Notes under the pieces: generated by a model
Told to the model about the DNA's origin: nothing
Databases searched by the model: none
The model's input: only the letters and a program-made list of their open reading frames with translations
Assembly: GCF_020005165.1 (NCBI RefSeq)
Contig: NZ_JAHCLT010000003.1
Span: 372,001-436,000 of the forward strand
DNA length: 64,000 nucleotides
DNA from: Kangiella taiwanensis
Lineage (GTDB): Bacteria > Pseudomonadota > Gammaproteobacteria > Enterobacterales > Kangiellaceae
Reading direction: 5' to 3'
In this document: one piece after another, positions 55,203 to 63,088 of the stretch
How the letters are laid out: the number at the start of each line of letters is the position of its first letter
Numbering within the stretch: the first letter of the stretch is position 1
Position numbers and translations under genes: made by a program

Positions 55203-55595
55203 ATGGCAACTTTTTCTCTATTAGTCACGGCTAACCCACATTCTTCGCAAGGTCAGTTTAGTGCAATTCAGTTTGCAAAAACATTGATCTCTCAAGGCCA
55301 TATCCTAAAGCGTGTCTTTTTTTATGCGGACGGAGTGCTGGTAGCAAGCCGCCTGAACTGTCCTCCTTCGGATGAATACAACCTAACCAAAACATGGGCA
55401 AAACTCGCAATTGAGCATGATTTCGAGCTGGTAGCCTGCGTCACAGTAGCAATGAAACGCGGCATTACCAACGCCGCCGAAGCTGAGCGAAATGCATTAA
55501 CTGGTGATAACCTCGACCCAGCCTTTGAAATTAGTGGTTTGGGCCAACTAACAGAAGCCATGCTAGAAAGTGACCGATTAGTCACGTTTGGGTAA
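55203..55595 (+). CDS. tusD: Sulfur relay protein TusD
   Basis: A DsrE-family subunit of the TusBCD complex, which passes persulfide sulfur from TusA to TusE for 2-thiouridine synthesis in tRNA. It has 130 residues. Markers are FSLLVTANPHSSQG, VFFYADGV and the likely persulfide Cys at C79 (ELVACVTVAMKRGI). It is the first gene of the tusDCBE operon, divergent from the DUF11 protein by 71 bases. Confidence 0.95.
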   Translation: MATFSLLVTANPHSSQGQFSAIQFAKTLISQGHILKRVFFYADGVLVASRLNCPPSDEYNLTKTWAKLAIEHDFELVACVTVAMKRGITNAAEAERNALTGDNLDPAFEISGLGQLTEAMLESDRLVTFG

Positions 55596-55600
55596 CTATT

Positions 55601-55960
55601 ATGAGAAAGCGTTTATCCATCATATTCAACAAAGCTCCTTATGGTACACAGTCGGGACGAGAGCTTTTGGACATCGCGTTAATGGCAGCCGCCTTCGATA
55701 TGGACATCAGTGCGCTATTCATCGAGGATGGCGTCTATCAACTGCTGGACAACCAGCAACCGGATATACTGCATATGAAAAATCATAGCTCTACTTTCAA
55801 AGCCTTAGAACTATATGGCATTGAAACGGCGCTCGTCTCTGAGGACGCACTGATTCATCGACGTTTATCACAAAGCCAGCTACTGCCGGTCGCTCAGCCA
55901 GCTAAACAGAATGAGTTACAGTCCATCATTGCTCAATCTGACTTCGTCTTTATGCTTTAG
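55601..55960 (+). CDS. tusC: Sulfur relay protein TusC
   Basis: A DsrF-like subunit of TusBCD, 119 residues. It opens RLSIIFNKAPYGTQSGRELLDIALMAAAFDMDISALFIEDG, the family pattern. It follows tusD by five bases. It has no catalytic Cys, as is usual for TusC. Confidence 0.93.
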   Translation: MRKRLSIIFNKAPYGTQSGRELLDIALMAAAFDMDISALFIEDGVYQLLDNQQPDILHMKNHSSTFKALELYGIETALVSEDALIHRRLSQSQLLPVAQPAKQNELQSIIAQSDFVFML

Positions 55961-55970
55961 AACTCTAGTT

Positions 55971-56228
55971 ATGACAACCTTATATATATTGAATAACCCA
56001 GACCTCTTTCAGCAATGTTCAGCAGTGCTTGATGAAAACGATGGATTACTATTAATCGAAAATGCTGTTGTTTTAGCACAGCAATTGGAGCCCAAAACAG
56101 CCGGCTTTGTGTTGGAAGAAGATCTTGTTGCTCGAGGATTAGACTCAAATGGCAGCTGGGGAAATAAAGATTACGATGGCTTCGTTGCTTTGACTCTGGA
56201 ATACGATAAAACGGTTTCATGGCTATGA
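55971..56228 (+). CDS. tusB: Sulfur relay protein TusB
   Basis: The smallest TusBCD subunit, 85 residues. ATG 55971 is chosen because the product then starts [15 protein letters not shown], the family N-terminus; the frame upstream overlaps tusC. The C-terminus [19 protein letters not shown] is typical, with a Trp next to the end. Its stop overlaps the tusE start in ATGA. Confidence 0.9.
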   Translation: MTTLYILNNPDLFQQCSAVLDENDGLLLIENAVVLAQQLEPKTAGFVLEEDLVARGLDSNGSWGNKDYDGFVALTLEYDKTVSWL

Positions 56229-56551
56229 GTATTGATCTAGACTCGCTGCCTCGCGATCAACAAGGATACTTGACGGATTCCTCTATTTGGAATGAAGACA
56301 TTGCCATTGCTATCAGTAAAGCTGAAAATATTGACCTAACGGAGGACCACTGGCAGGTCATTCGCTACGTTCGCCAATTTTACGAAGAATTCAATACCAG
56401 CCCATCGATTCGCCCATTAGTGAAGTATTTAGCTCAAGAATGGTCCAAAGACAAAGGCAATAGTATCTACCTGCATGTACTGTTCCCGGAAGGCCCGGCA
56501 AAGCAAGCTACCAAAATCGCAGGCCTTCCTAAGCCAGCCCGCTGTATCTAG
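56225..56551 (+). CDS. tusE: Sulfur relay protein TusE (DsrC family)
   Basis: Accepts persulfide from TusBCD and delivers it to MnmA. The ATG at 56225 overlaps the tusB stop as ATGA. An ATG two codons earlier (56219) is possible. The product of 108 residues carries [46 protein letters not shown] and ends KPARCI, with the essential penultimate Cys. No terminator is seen before the convergent neighbour, which starts one base later. Confidence 0.95.
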   Translation: MSIDLDSLPRDQQGYLTDSSIWNEDIAIAISKAENIDLTEDHWQVIRYVRQFYEEFNTSPSIRPLVKYLAQEWSKDKGNSIYLHVLFPEGPAKQATKIAGLPKPARCI

Positions 56552-56552
56552 A

Positions 56553-57449
56553 CTAATAATCTGCAGGGTTGGATGAAAAAGTAACGTCTACGGTGAACTG
56601 GATACTTTGACCGCTTGGTATATCAACACTTACATTTACTATATCACCCGAGCCACTTGCGGTACCACACGTCGCAGAACCTGAACCAACGCAATTCCAG
56701 CTAGCAGAAACGATACCATTTGGGATTGTGTCATTAACGAGAAGATTTAAAGCATCATCTGGACCATTATTTTCAATGATAATAATGTAGCTAGCAGTAC
56801 CGCCTGGCGTATAGGCATTAGTAAAATCAGACTTGGTTACTGAAATATCGACCTGTGAAGATGCTTCAATACTCAAGGTATAACTGAAAAAGCATAGCGG
56901 ATCTTGCGCTGCGCTATCTGCCATTGTCAAAGTCCAAGTGCCGCTGGGATCTAATCCCTCAAAAACACTGAGTGGGTTTACTGGCGCGAACGTACCCGCT
57001 ACAGGAGTTCCACCACCGACTGTCGTTGTCGCATCATCATCAAGGACAACCGTAATAAATCCATTATTGGTAGGAGCTGGGTGAACGTTCCCACTGTATG
57101 TGTTAAACGGTATTAAAATACTACTTATGCCAGCTGACGGTTTTGATAATTCGAAATAAATTTCATTGTTATAAACAAGACCACCGTTGTAGTTGGAGCA
57201 AACACCGTTATTTCTATCTCGCTTATCAAAATCAATAGAAATAATAATGTTATCTACAGTCACACCGTTTGGGAAATCTACGGCTGGGACAGTTACAGAC
57301 CGGTTAACGGGGCTTGTTTGATTGGGATCAACGTTGGCTGGAGTGGCGTTAGTATAGGTTTCAGTAATGGCCGCTGCTGACGCCAAAGGAATTACCAGCA
57401 CCATACTCGAATAAATAAGTAACACTACAACAAGCTTAGCGTAAACCAT
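56553..57449 (-). CDS. Secreted P-domain-like/DUF11 protein
   Basis: A 298-residue exported protein (signal around VVLLIYSSMVLVIPLASAAA). Residues about 30-195 resemble a proprotein-convertase P-domain: TVDNIIISIDF near the start and GLDPSGTWTLTMADSAAQD with SYTLSIE near the end. A single DUF11 segment follows (VDISVTKSDFTNAYTPGG). It stops at SSNPADY, the same point as the paralogue 53326-55131. It is convergent with tusE. It has no protease domain, so a binding or surface role is inferred. Confidence 0.75.
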   Translation of the reverse strand: MVYAKLVVVLLIYSSMVLVIPLASAAAITETYTNATPANVDPNQTSPVNRSVTVPAVDFPNGVTVDNIIISIDFDKRDRNNGVCSNYNGGLVYNNEIYFELSKPSAGISSILIPFNTYSGNVHPAPTNNGFITVVLDDDATTTVGGGTPVAGTFAPVNPLSVFEGLDPSGTWTLTMADSAAQDPLCFFSYTLSIEASSQVDISVTKSDFTNAYTPGGTASYIIIIENNGPDDALNLLVNDTIPNGIVSASWNCVGSGSATCGTASGSGDIVNVSVDIPSGQSIQFTVDVTFSSNPADY

Positions 57450-57636
57450 AAACCTATAATTATTAGACGGTTAACTCCAAATTAGACCATATTTGCATTG
57501 ATATCAATGCAAATATGCATTAAACACCAATAATTTCTGTTAAGGAATGATTCAGGTCGATTGTTTAGGATCAAAAGCAAAGGTAAAATACAGCAACATT
57601 AGTTGTGCGACAATAAATCCTTGTTAAGGGGACATC

Positions 57637-58290
57637 ATGAAAAAACTTGTGTCTAAAGCACTGATAGTTTTACTATTTTTATCATTCAGCTTGGCGAGCC
57701 ATGCTTTTCAAGATCCTAAGATTCACCTAGAAGAGGTGACAAAAAAGATCAGCACTGAAATTCTCGAAAATAAAGAGAAAATACGTTCTGACTCAGAATA
57801 CGCCAAAAGCTTAATTCGCGACTACCTGTTGCCGGAAGTCGACAGTGAGTACATGGCAAAGCGTATCCTTGGTAAAACATACTGGATGCAGGCCTCAGAA
57901 GAGCAGCGCAAAAAATTTATCAATGAATTCATTGGGTTGTTACTGAATAGTTATGCGAAAGGTTTAGCCAATTATGACGGGCAACCAATTTCGTATGACG
58001 ATACCCAGTACTCAAAAAGCGGTAACCTCGCAAACGTACGTTCGACTATCGTACCCAATGAAGGTGAGCCCATTTTGATTGATTATCGTCTCAAAGTTCA
58101 ACCTGATGAGAGCTGGTTAGTGACTGATGTCATTATTGAAGGCGTTAGCATGGCTAAAAGCTACGCAAACCAATACCGAGAGCAAATTTCTAAAATTGGA
58201 TTGGAAGAAACACTAAAACAGCTTGAAGCCGAAAATGAAAAAGCAAAACAAGCGACTGAAATCAGTGATAAGAAAACTGAACAGTCTTAA
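57637..58290 (+). CDS. MlaC/Ttg2D family periplasmic phospholipid-binding protein
   Basis: A 217-residue periplasmic protein with signal (KALIVLLFLSFSLASHA). It shows the MlaC fold: LIRDYLLPEVDSEYMAKRILGKTYWMQASEEQRKKFINEF, then YDDTQYSKSGNLANVRSTI and DESWLVTDVIIEGVSMAKSYANQY. MlaC ferries phospholipid between the outer membrane and an inner-membrane ABC complex. The mlaFEDB genes are not adjacent, so it may be a paralogue or an orphan. A Lys/Glu-rich tail extends beyond the usual end. Confidence 0.88.
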   Translation: MKKLVSKALIVLLFLSFSLASHAFQDPKIHLEEVTKKISTEILENKEKIRSDSEYAKSLIRDYLLPEVDSEYMAKRILGKTYWMQASEEQRKKFINEFIGLLLNSYAKGLANYDGQPISYDDTQYSKSGNLANVRSTIVPNEGEPILIDYRLKVQPDESWLVTDVIIEGVSMAKSYANQYREQISKIGLEETLKQLEAENEKAKQATEISDKKTEQS

Positions 58291-58305
58291 AAGAAAAGAC
58301 TGTTT
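58279..58305 (+). terminator. First hairpin at the mlaC-like gene end
   Basis: AACAGTCTT...AAGACTGTT overlaps the stop codon and precedes the main terminator by a few bases, forming a double-hairpin end. Confidence 0.4.
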
Positions 58306-58311
58306 ATCTAT

Positions 58312-58339
58312 AAAAAAGCCGCTAAATAGCGGCTTTTTT
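58312..58339. terminator. Bidirectional terminator
   Basis: AAAAAAGCCGCTA-aa-TAGCGGCTTTTTT between the MlaC-like gene and the convergent peroxiredoxin gene. Confidence 0.87.
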
Positions 58340-58372
58340 CTTTGTCTTATTGCAGACTTTAAACAACCTGAC

Positions 58373-58846
58373 CTACAGCTTGCTTAACATATTTTCAGCT
58401 GAGCTTTTTTCAAAGCCTTTTTCATCAACTTCAAGCGCTGTTACAACACCATCCTCAGCAATTAAAGCAAAACGCTTCGAGCGCACACCCATGCCAAAAC
58501 CAGTCGCATCCATATCGAGACCCAGTGCTTCAGCGAAGTCTGCGTTACCGTCAGCTACCATCAATAAGCTTTCGGCGTTCTGATTTTTTCCCCATGCATC
58601 CATAACAAAAGCATCGTTGACAGACATGCATGCTACGGTGTCTACACCTTTTTCTTTGAACTTATCAAAATTAACGACAAAACCAGGCAAATGCGCTGCT
58701 GAACACGTTGGGGTAAAAGCACCAGGAACTGCAAACAACACAACTTTGTTGCCAGCAAAAATTCGGTCCGTTTGGATATCTTCTGGCCCATCGCTGCCCA
58801 TCACCTTGACTGCAACGTTAGGCAACTTATCACCGACTTTAATCAT
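58373..58846 (-). CDS. Peroxiredoxin (Prx5/redoxin family)
   Basis: A thiol peroxidase of 157 residues that reduces peroxides and alkyl hydroperoxides. The peroxidatic Cys is C48 in AVPGAFTPTCSAAHLPGF, the Prx5 active site. GMGVRSKRFALIAEDGVV is also typical. No glutaredoxin domain is fused, so the electron donor is separate. It is followed upstream on the same strand by a PspC-like gene. Confidence 0.93.
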   Translation of the reverse strand: MIKVGDKLPNVAVKVMGSDGPEDIQTDRIFAGNKVVLFAVPGAFTPTCSAAHLPGFVVNFDKFKEKGVDTVACMSVNDAFVMDAWGKNQNAESLLMVADGNADFAEALGLDMDATGFGMGVRSKRFALIAEDGVVTALEVDEKGFEKSSAENMLSKL

Positions 58847-58881
58847 ATATTCCTCACTATTAATTGCTGCACGCCGAAAGT

Positions 58882-59061
58882 CTATTCATTCGGCATCACG
58901 ATCCACAAAACGATATAAATGATAACACCAGCGAAGGCAGTACAGATAGTTAATAACGTATAAATAATTCGAGTGAGTGACATATCCCAACCTAGCCACT
59001 TTGCTAGACCACCGCAGACGCCAGCGATCACTTTATCTTTTGACTTCTTTAACTCTGCCAT
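58882..59061 (-). CDS. PspC-domain small membrane protein
   Basis: A 59-residue protein with AAGGAG before the ATG. It reads MAELKKSKDKVIAGVCGGLA, then a conserved W-L-G-W and one hydrophobic helix (residues about 35-56) ending VMPNE. This is the PspC-type fold of phage-shock/stress membrane proteins; VCGGLA with a helix is the hallmark. Role inferred: sensing or buffering envelope stress. It is the gene upstream of the peroxiredoxin, 35 bases away. Confidence 0.85.
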   Translation of the reverse strand: MAELKKSKDKVIAGVCGGLAKWLGWDMSLTRIIYTLLTICTAFAGVIIYIVLWIVMPNE

Positions 59062-59174
59062 GAGGTTCTCCTTAAGCTTTTAATAAGCTATTTAGAAAAG
59101 ACTTACTATTTAATATAAGGAGTATCAGTTGGTATGCAAGGAAATAGTGTTGAACAAATGTAAAGAAGTGCTAC

Positions 59175-59591
59175 TTAAAAATCGACTTTGCCCCGCAACG
59201 ACTTCTTGTGACCTTGTTGCTTTTTATTATCTAAACGCTTTCTTTTAGCAGCTTTTGAGGGTTTAGTGGGAATTCGTTTTTTAGGGGGATTTAAGCAGCG
59301 CTGGATAGTTTCACGCAAACGCTTGAGCGCATCATCACGATTCCGCTCTTGGGTGCGGTGAGTTTGCGCTTTAATGATTAATACGCCTTCCGTTGTGATG
59401 CGGCTATCGTTACTCTTAAGTAGGCGCTCTTTGACTGGCTTGGGTAGTGATGAGTGTTGAATGTCAAAGCGTAAATGAATCGCTGACGAAACCTTATTCA
59501 CGTTTTGGCCACCCGCTCCTTGCGAGCGAATGGCCTGAAGCTCTACCTCATGTTCACCTAACGAGATATGTTTGCTAATAAATATTGGCAT
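59175..59591 (-). CDS. arfB: Ribosome-rescue peptidyl-tRNA hydrolase ArfB
   Basis: Releases peptide from stalled ribosomes lacking a stop codon. It has 138 residues and the catalytic GGQ at 27-29 in RSQGAGGQNVNKVSSAI. The C-terminal basic tail (KAAKRKRLDNKKQQGHKKSLR) enters the mRNA channel. It lies seven bases downstream of trhO and probably shares its transcript. Confidence 0.95.
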   Translation of the reverse strand: MPIFISKHISLGEHEVELQAIRSQGAGGQNVNKVSSAIHLRFDIQHSSLPKPVKERLLKSNDSRITTEGVLIIKAQTHRTQERNRDDALKRLRETIQRCLNPPKKRIPTKPSKAAKRKRLDNKKQQGHKKSLRGKVDF

Positions 59592-59598
59592 TAAAGAC

Positions 59599-60621
59599 TC
59601 AGTCTGCCTTCATTTGAGTTTTTGCTGATTGTTGTTCTCTAGCTTGCTTTTTCCACTGACGACGTTTAGCGATAGAAGTAATCACCTCTGATCCAATGTG
59701 CTTTTCACCGCGAGCTTTGGCTAATTGGACCTGACGCTCTCGCTCCAAATAGCGCTGGCGCTGCTCTGGAGTTTGTTTGTCGTAACAGTGTGGGCAACTT
59801 ACGCCCTTCTCATACTTCTCATGCTGCATTTCTTCTTCAGTAATTGGCATGCGACAAGCATGACATTGATCATACTGGCCTTTCTGCAAATCATGATCAA
59901 CAGCAACTCGGTTGTCGAAAACGAAGCACTCCCCTTCCCATAGAGTGTCGTCCTTATCGACTTCTTCTAAATACTTTAGAATGCCACCTTCTAAGTGGAA
60001 CACATTCTCAAATCCCTGCTCTTTCAAATAAGCAGTCGACTTTTCACAACGAATGCCGCCCGTACAAAACATAGCAACTTTCTTGTGCTTTTCTGGATCA
60101 AGATTTTCTTTCACATAGTCTGGAAACTCGCGGAAGGTTTCCGTTTTAGGATTTACAGCACCTTTAAAGGTACCGATACCCACTTCGTAGTCGTTACGCG
60201 TGTCGATCAACAAGACTTCAGGGTCTGAAATTAACGCATTCCAATCTTTAGGTTTAACGTAGGTGCCGACCACTTCTTTCGGGTCAATCCCCTCAACGCC
60301 CATAGTGACAATCTCTTTCTTCAACTTCACTTTCGTGCGGTAGAACGGCATAGTCTCGTCATAAGATTCTTTATAATCCAAATCCGCTAAACGCTCATCG
60401 CTTTTAATCCAAGCGAGAACATTATTGATACCCTGACGTGTGCCAGCGATAGTACCGTTAATACCCTCATTCGCGAGCAATAAAGTGCCTTTGACGTCAT
60501 TATCAAGCATGACATCAAGTAAAGGTTGGCGAATGTCTTCGAAGTTTTCGAGAGTTACAAATTTATAGAGCGCGCAAACAACAATAGGAGCTGTTGCTGC
60601 ATTTGAAGCAGTATCAGTCAT
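59599..60621 (-). CDS. trhO: tRNA uridine(34) hydroxylase TrhO (rhodanese family, YceA)
   Basis: Oxygen-dependent hydroxylation of U34 in tRNA, an early step to 5-methoxyuridine derivatives. It has 340 residues. The N-terminal acylphosphatase-like part is followed by a rhodanese domain with catalytic C186 in [13 protein letters not shown]. The C-terminus has zinc-like [12 protein letters not shown] and [23 protein letters not shown]. The family assignment is firm and the reaction is from family knowledge. It is the first gene of a pair with arfB. Confidence 0.95.
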   Translation of the reverse strand: MTDTASNAATAPIVVCALYKFVTLENFEDIRQPLLDVMLDNDVKGTLLLANEGINGTIAGTRQGINNVLAWIKSDERLADLDYKESYDETMPFYRTKVKLKKEIVTMGVEGIDPKEVVGTYVKPKDWNALISDPEVLLIDTRNDYEVGIGTFKGAVNPKTETFREFPDYVKENLDPEKHKKVAMFCTGGIRCEKSTAYLKEQGFENVFHLEGGILKYLEEVDKDDTLWEGECFVFDNRVAVDHDLQKGQYDQCHACRMPITEEEMQHEKYEKGVSCPHCYDKQTPEQRQRYLERERQVQLAKARGEKHIGSEVITSIAKRRQWKKQAREQQSAKTQMKAD

Positions 60622-60842
60622 TTTCCTCTTTCCTCAGCTAGCTGGAACGTAAATCCAGTGCAAATTTCAGCCGAGATTGTAATGGTTTTTACAGCGTTTG
60701 TGTAGCCTTGCTGGCTATTTTTTGTACTACTTTAAAGCTCAACAATATAGTGAGTTAGCATTTGTACACAACCTAGCATTCTTATAACAGATGGGTTACG
60801 TCTTCGACTAACCCATCCTATAGTTAACACTCCCTACAACAA

Positions 60843-61244
60843 TTAAGGTAGTTTGCTTCCTTGAGGATACTTATTAACGACTAGATAAATATATCGGTTA
60901 TCTTCGGGCATATTGTCGATTTTACGATACGCAACATAACTGAACTGTATTGGATGCTCAGGTGGGTTTGGCACTTGGATCGAATTGACTCCTTCGTGTG
61001 GGTTCTTTAGGTCCTTCATCTTGAAGAAGCCAAGAGTCGCACTTCCTTCCTTAATGGTGATCGTTAACTCGCCATTGCCGATTCCTGTTTTCACCTCAAC
61101 TGAACTCTCATAAACATCATCTGGTTGGATCGTTTTATCATCAAAACTTTTGCCAGAATTTTCTAAATCGCGGTGGTCAGTAACATCGGTTGTGATCGCA
61201 TGATCGGTATAGTTGTATATCCTGATATAAACGGGTGTAGACAT
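60843..61244 (-). CDS. Hypothetical protein, beta-rich, unknown family
   Basis: A 133-residue protein without signal, membrane or cysteine features. AAGGAG lies eight bases before the ATG. Predicted strands (TPVYIRIYNYTDHAITTDV, GELTITIKEGSATLGFF, PIQFSYVAYRKID, RYIYLVVNKY) suggest a beta-sandwich. It has a loose likeness to small secreted or inclusion-body-like proteins, too weak to name. It stands alone with 221 bases downstream and 228 bases upstream of non-coding sequence. Confidence 0.7.
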   Translation of the reverse strand: MSTPVYIRIYNYTDHAITTDVTDHRDLENSGKSFDDKTIQPDDVYESSVEVKTGIGNGELTITIKEGSATLGFFKMKDLKNPHEGVNSIQVPNPPEHPIQFSYVAYRKIDNMPEDNRYIYLVVNKYPQGSKLP

Positions 61245-61472
61245 ACCCTTCTCCTTAGCTATATGAAAATAATAAATTCAAACCTCCCACCGTGTAAGGT
61301 GAGAGTGATTCATACTAGCACTGGAATCGACTTTATTCTAAATTTATTTAAGTTATTTTAACTTTATTAAGTTCAATGATATCAATAAGTTAAATCTGCA
61401 TTAATGACAAATCATTCTGGCATTACCTGTAGCTACCAAAGCTAAGATAATGGTAGAGGCAAACGATATGAG

Positions 61473-62162
61473 CTAATACCAAACACTATGCCCGTGTTGC
61501 TTTAGCCATAGCTCTGCTCTTTGATAGTCTGGGCAGTACTTTTGTACTAATGACCAGAAGCGCTTTGAGTGATTTAAGTGTTTGAGGTGACTTAGCTCAT
61601 GAATAATCAGGTAGTCAATAACAAACATGGGTGTTAAGAGAATCAGCTGATTAAGTTGAACAACACCCTGTCGCGTACAGTGTCCCCATTGAGTTTTGGT
61701 TTTACGGAAACGAATCCCTGACAATTTTCGTTGTAAGCCCATATGTTCGGCCAAGGCTTCAACTTTACTGGGTAATATGGCTTTAGCTTGAGTTAACAAC
61801 CAGCGATCCAGTTGCTTAGATAGAGATTCGTCAGTCAGTTCTTTATTTTGAATAATGAGGCTGTTATTGCTTAAAGTAATTCGGTTAGGACCACTTATAA
61901 CCGATATAACTCTATCCTGTCCTAGGTAGTGAATCACTTGTCCATCTATCAATTTTAGCCGTGATTCGTCTCGCTTCGCTTGCTCGACTAATTTACGGGC
62001 GATCCACTTGGCTTTTTGGTAAACAAAGCTTTCTATCCAGTCTTCAGGGGCTTTTTTCGGAGCTCGAACTTTAACTTTCTGATGATGAACTTCGATTGAA
62101 AGTGTCTTGCGATCACTTCGCACAATTTCATAATCAAATGCTTCCAAACGTTTCTGTTCCAA
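61473..62162 (-). CDS. YgjP-type zinc metallopeptidase (DUF45)
   Basis: A 229-residue protein of the SprT-like/YgjP metallopeptidase family. The zinc motif is IIHELSHLKHLNHSKRFW (HExxH), with an upstream TQWGHCTRQGVVQLN. The N-terminal part (KKAPEDWIESFVYQKAKWIARKL) is characteristic. Function of YgjP is not firmly established. It lies eight bases downstream of the GIY-YIG gene and is probably co-transcribed with it. Confidence 0.9.
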   Translation of the reverse strand: MEQKRLEAFDYEIVRSDRKTLSIEVHHQKVKVRAPKKAPEDWIESFVYQKAKWIARKLVEQAKRDESRLKLIDGQVIHYLGQDRVISVISGPNRITLSNNSLIIQNKELTDESLSKQLDRWLLTQAKAILPSKVEALAEHMGLQRKLSGIRFRKTKTQWGHCTRQGVVQLNQLILLTPMFVIDYLIIHELSHLKHLNHSKRFWSLVQKYCPDYQRAELWLKQHGHSVWY

Positions 62163-62170
62163 GCCAACTC

Positions 62171-62476
62171 CTAGTGAGTATCTGCAATTTCATTAATCAC
62201 CAGCTGACCGGATGCTAATAACTTTTTCTGGCTCGCGGTGAGCTTTTTCACTTTAAGTTCGGCTTTTAGCGCCAAAGACTTATTTTTGAAGTCGGTATGA
62301 TAAATCATGGTTAGCGGTTGACGACCACGCAAGTATTTTGCGCACTTGGGGCTATTGGATTGGTGCTCTTCAAATCGACGAGTTAGGTCATTCGTAATGC
62401 CGGTATACAAAGTACCATCTTTACAACGCAGAATGTATAAATGCCACGTCTGCTGCTCTTGGTTGGTCTCAGTCAT
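62171..62476 (-). CDS. GIY-YIG nuclease-superfamily protein (YhbQ type)
   Basis: A 101-residue single-domain protein. It shows LYILRCKDGTLYTGITNDLTRR, with Tyr, Thr-Gly-Ile-Thr and Arg, plus the Glu in FKNKSLALKAELKVKKL. This is the YhbQ/UPF0213-type GIY-YIG domain. Such proteins are nuclease-like but their in vivo role is unclear. It lies between the NlpC/P60 gene and ygjP with short gaps of seven and eight bases. Confidence 0.92.
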   Translation of the reverse strand: MTETNQEQQTWHLYILRCKDGTLYTGITNDLTRRFEEHQSNSPKCAKYLRGRQPLTMIYHTDFKNKSLALKAELKVKKLTASQKKLLASGQLVINEIADTH

Positions 62477-62483
62477 AAGGCCT

Positions 62484-63011
62484 TTAGTTGTTAGTGTATA
62501 AACGCCCCGCTCTAATCAAGCGAGGTTTGAAGTATACATTTTCAACCGAACTAACTCGAACTTTTTTGCCACTTGAAGGCGCATGAACAAATTGCCCATG
62601 ACCAATGTAAATTCCAACATGAGAAGGCTTACCATTGATACGATAAAATAGCAGATCACCAGGCTTTAGGTCCTCCAGATCAACTTCATCAGACGCTGCA
62701 AGCTGGGCATAAGAAACCCGAGGAACCTGCTCGCCGACTTTTGTGTGGGAATAATAGACTAAGCCACTGCAGTCAAAGCCTTCATTAGGGTTACTACCAC
62801 CATACTGATAAGGCACGCCAACCATCGACTGCGCAATATCGGCAATCGCCAAGCCTTTATCGGAGCCTTGATAAGTACGCTTCTGAGCCGCTTCAGTCTC
62901 GTTGCTTGGGTGTGATGATTTTCGTGGAGTACTAGCACAACTAGCGACTAAAAGCGCTACTATCGCTAGAAAGAAATAATGAGTGAGAGAACTGAAGTGC
63001 TTTGTTTTCAT
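62484..63011 (-). CDS. NlpC/P60 family lipoprotein (peptidoglycan endopeptidase-like)
   Basis: A 175-residue lipoprotein with lipobox VASC (Cys25). The catalytic Cys is in EGFDCSGLVYYSH, and the His residues are in GKPSHVGIYIGHGQFVHAPSSG. The NlpC/P60 fold cleaves peptide crosslinks in peptidoglycan. It is the first gene of a probable three-gene minus-strand run. The family size and triad fit a small endopeptidase such as NlpC. Confidence 0.92.
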   Translation of the reverse strand: MKTKHFSSLTHYFFLAIVALLVASCASTPRKSSHPSNETEAAQKRTYQGSDKGLAIADIAQSMVGVPYQYGGSNPNEGFDCSGLVYYSHTKVGEQVPRVSYAQLAASDEVDLEDLKPGDLLFYRINGKPSHVGIYIGHGQFVHAPSSGKKVRVSSVENVYFKPRLIRAGRLYTNN

Positions 63012-63088
63012 GCACTAAGACTAGCACGAGAAAACTGAATTTACACTAAACGGGAACGTGTTTTGTTATACAGCACGCAAGATATTGG

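Noticed and set aside
62500-62530. GTATAAACGCCCC sequence near the NlpC/P60 gene end as a second attC-like site
   Set aside because: It lies inside coding sequence of the gene, and the ends do not pair.
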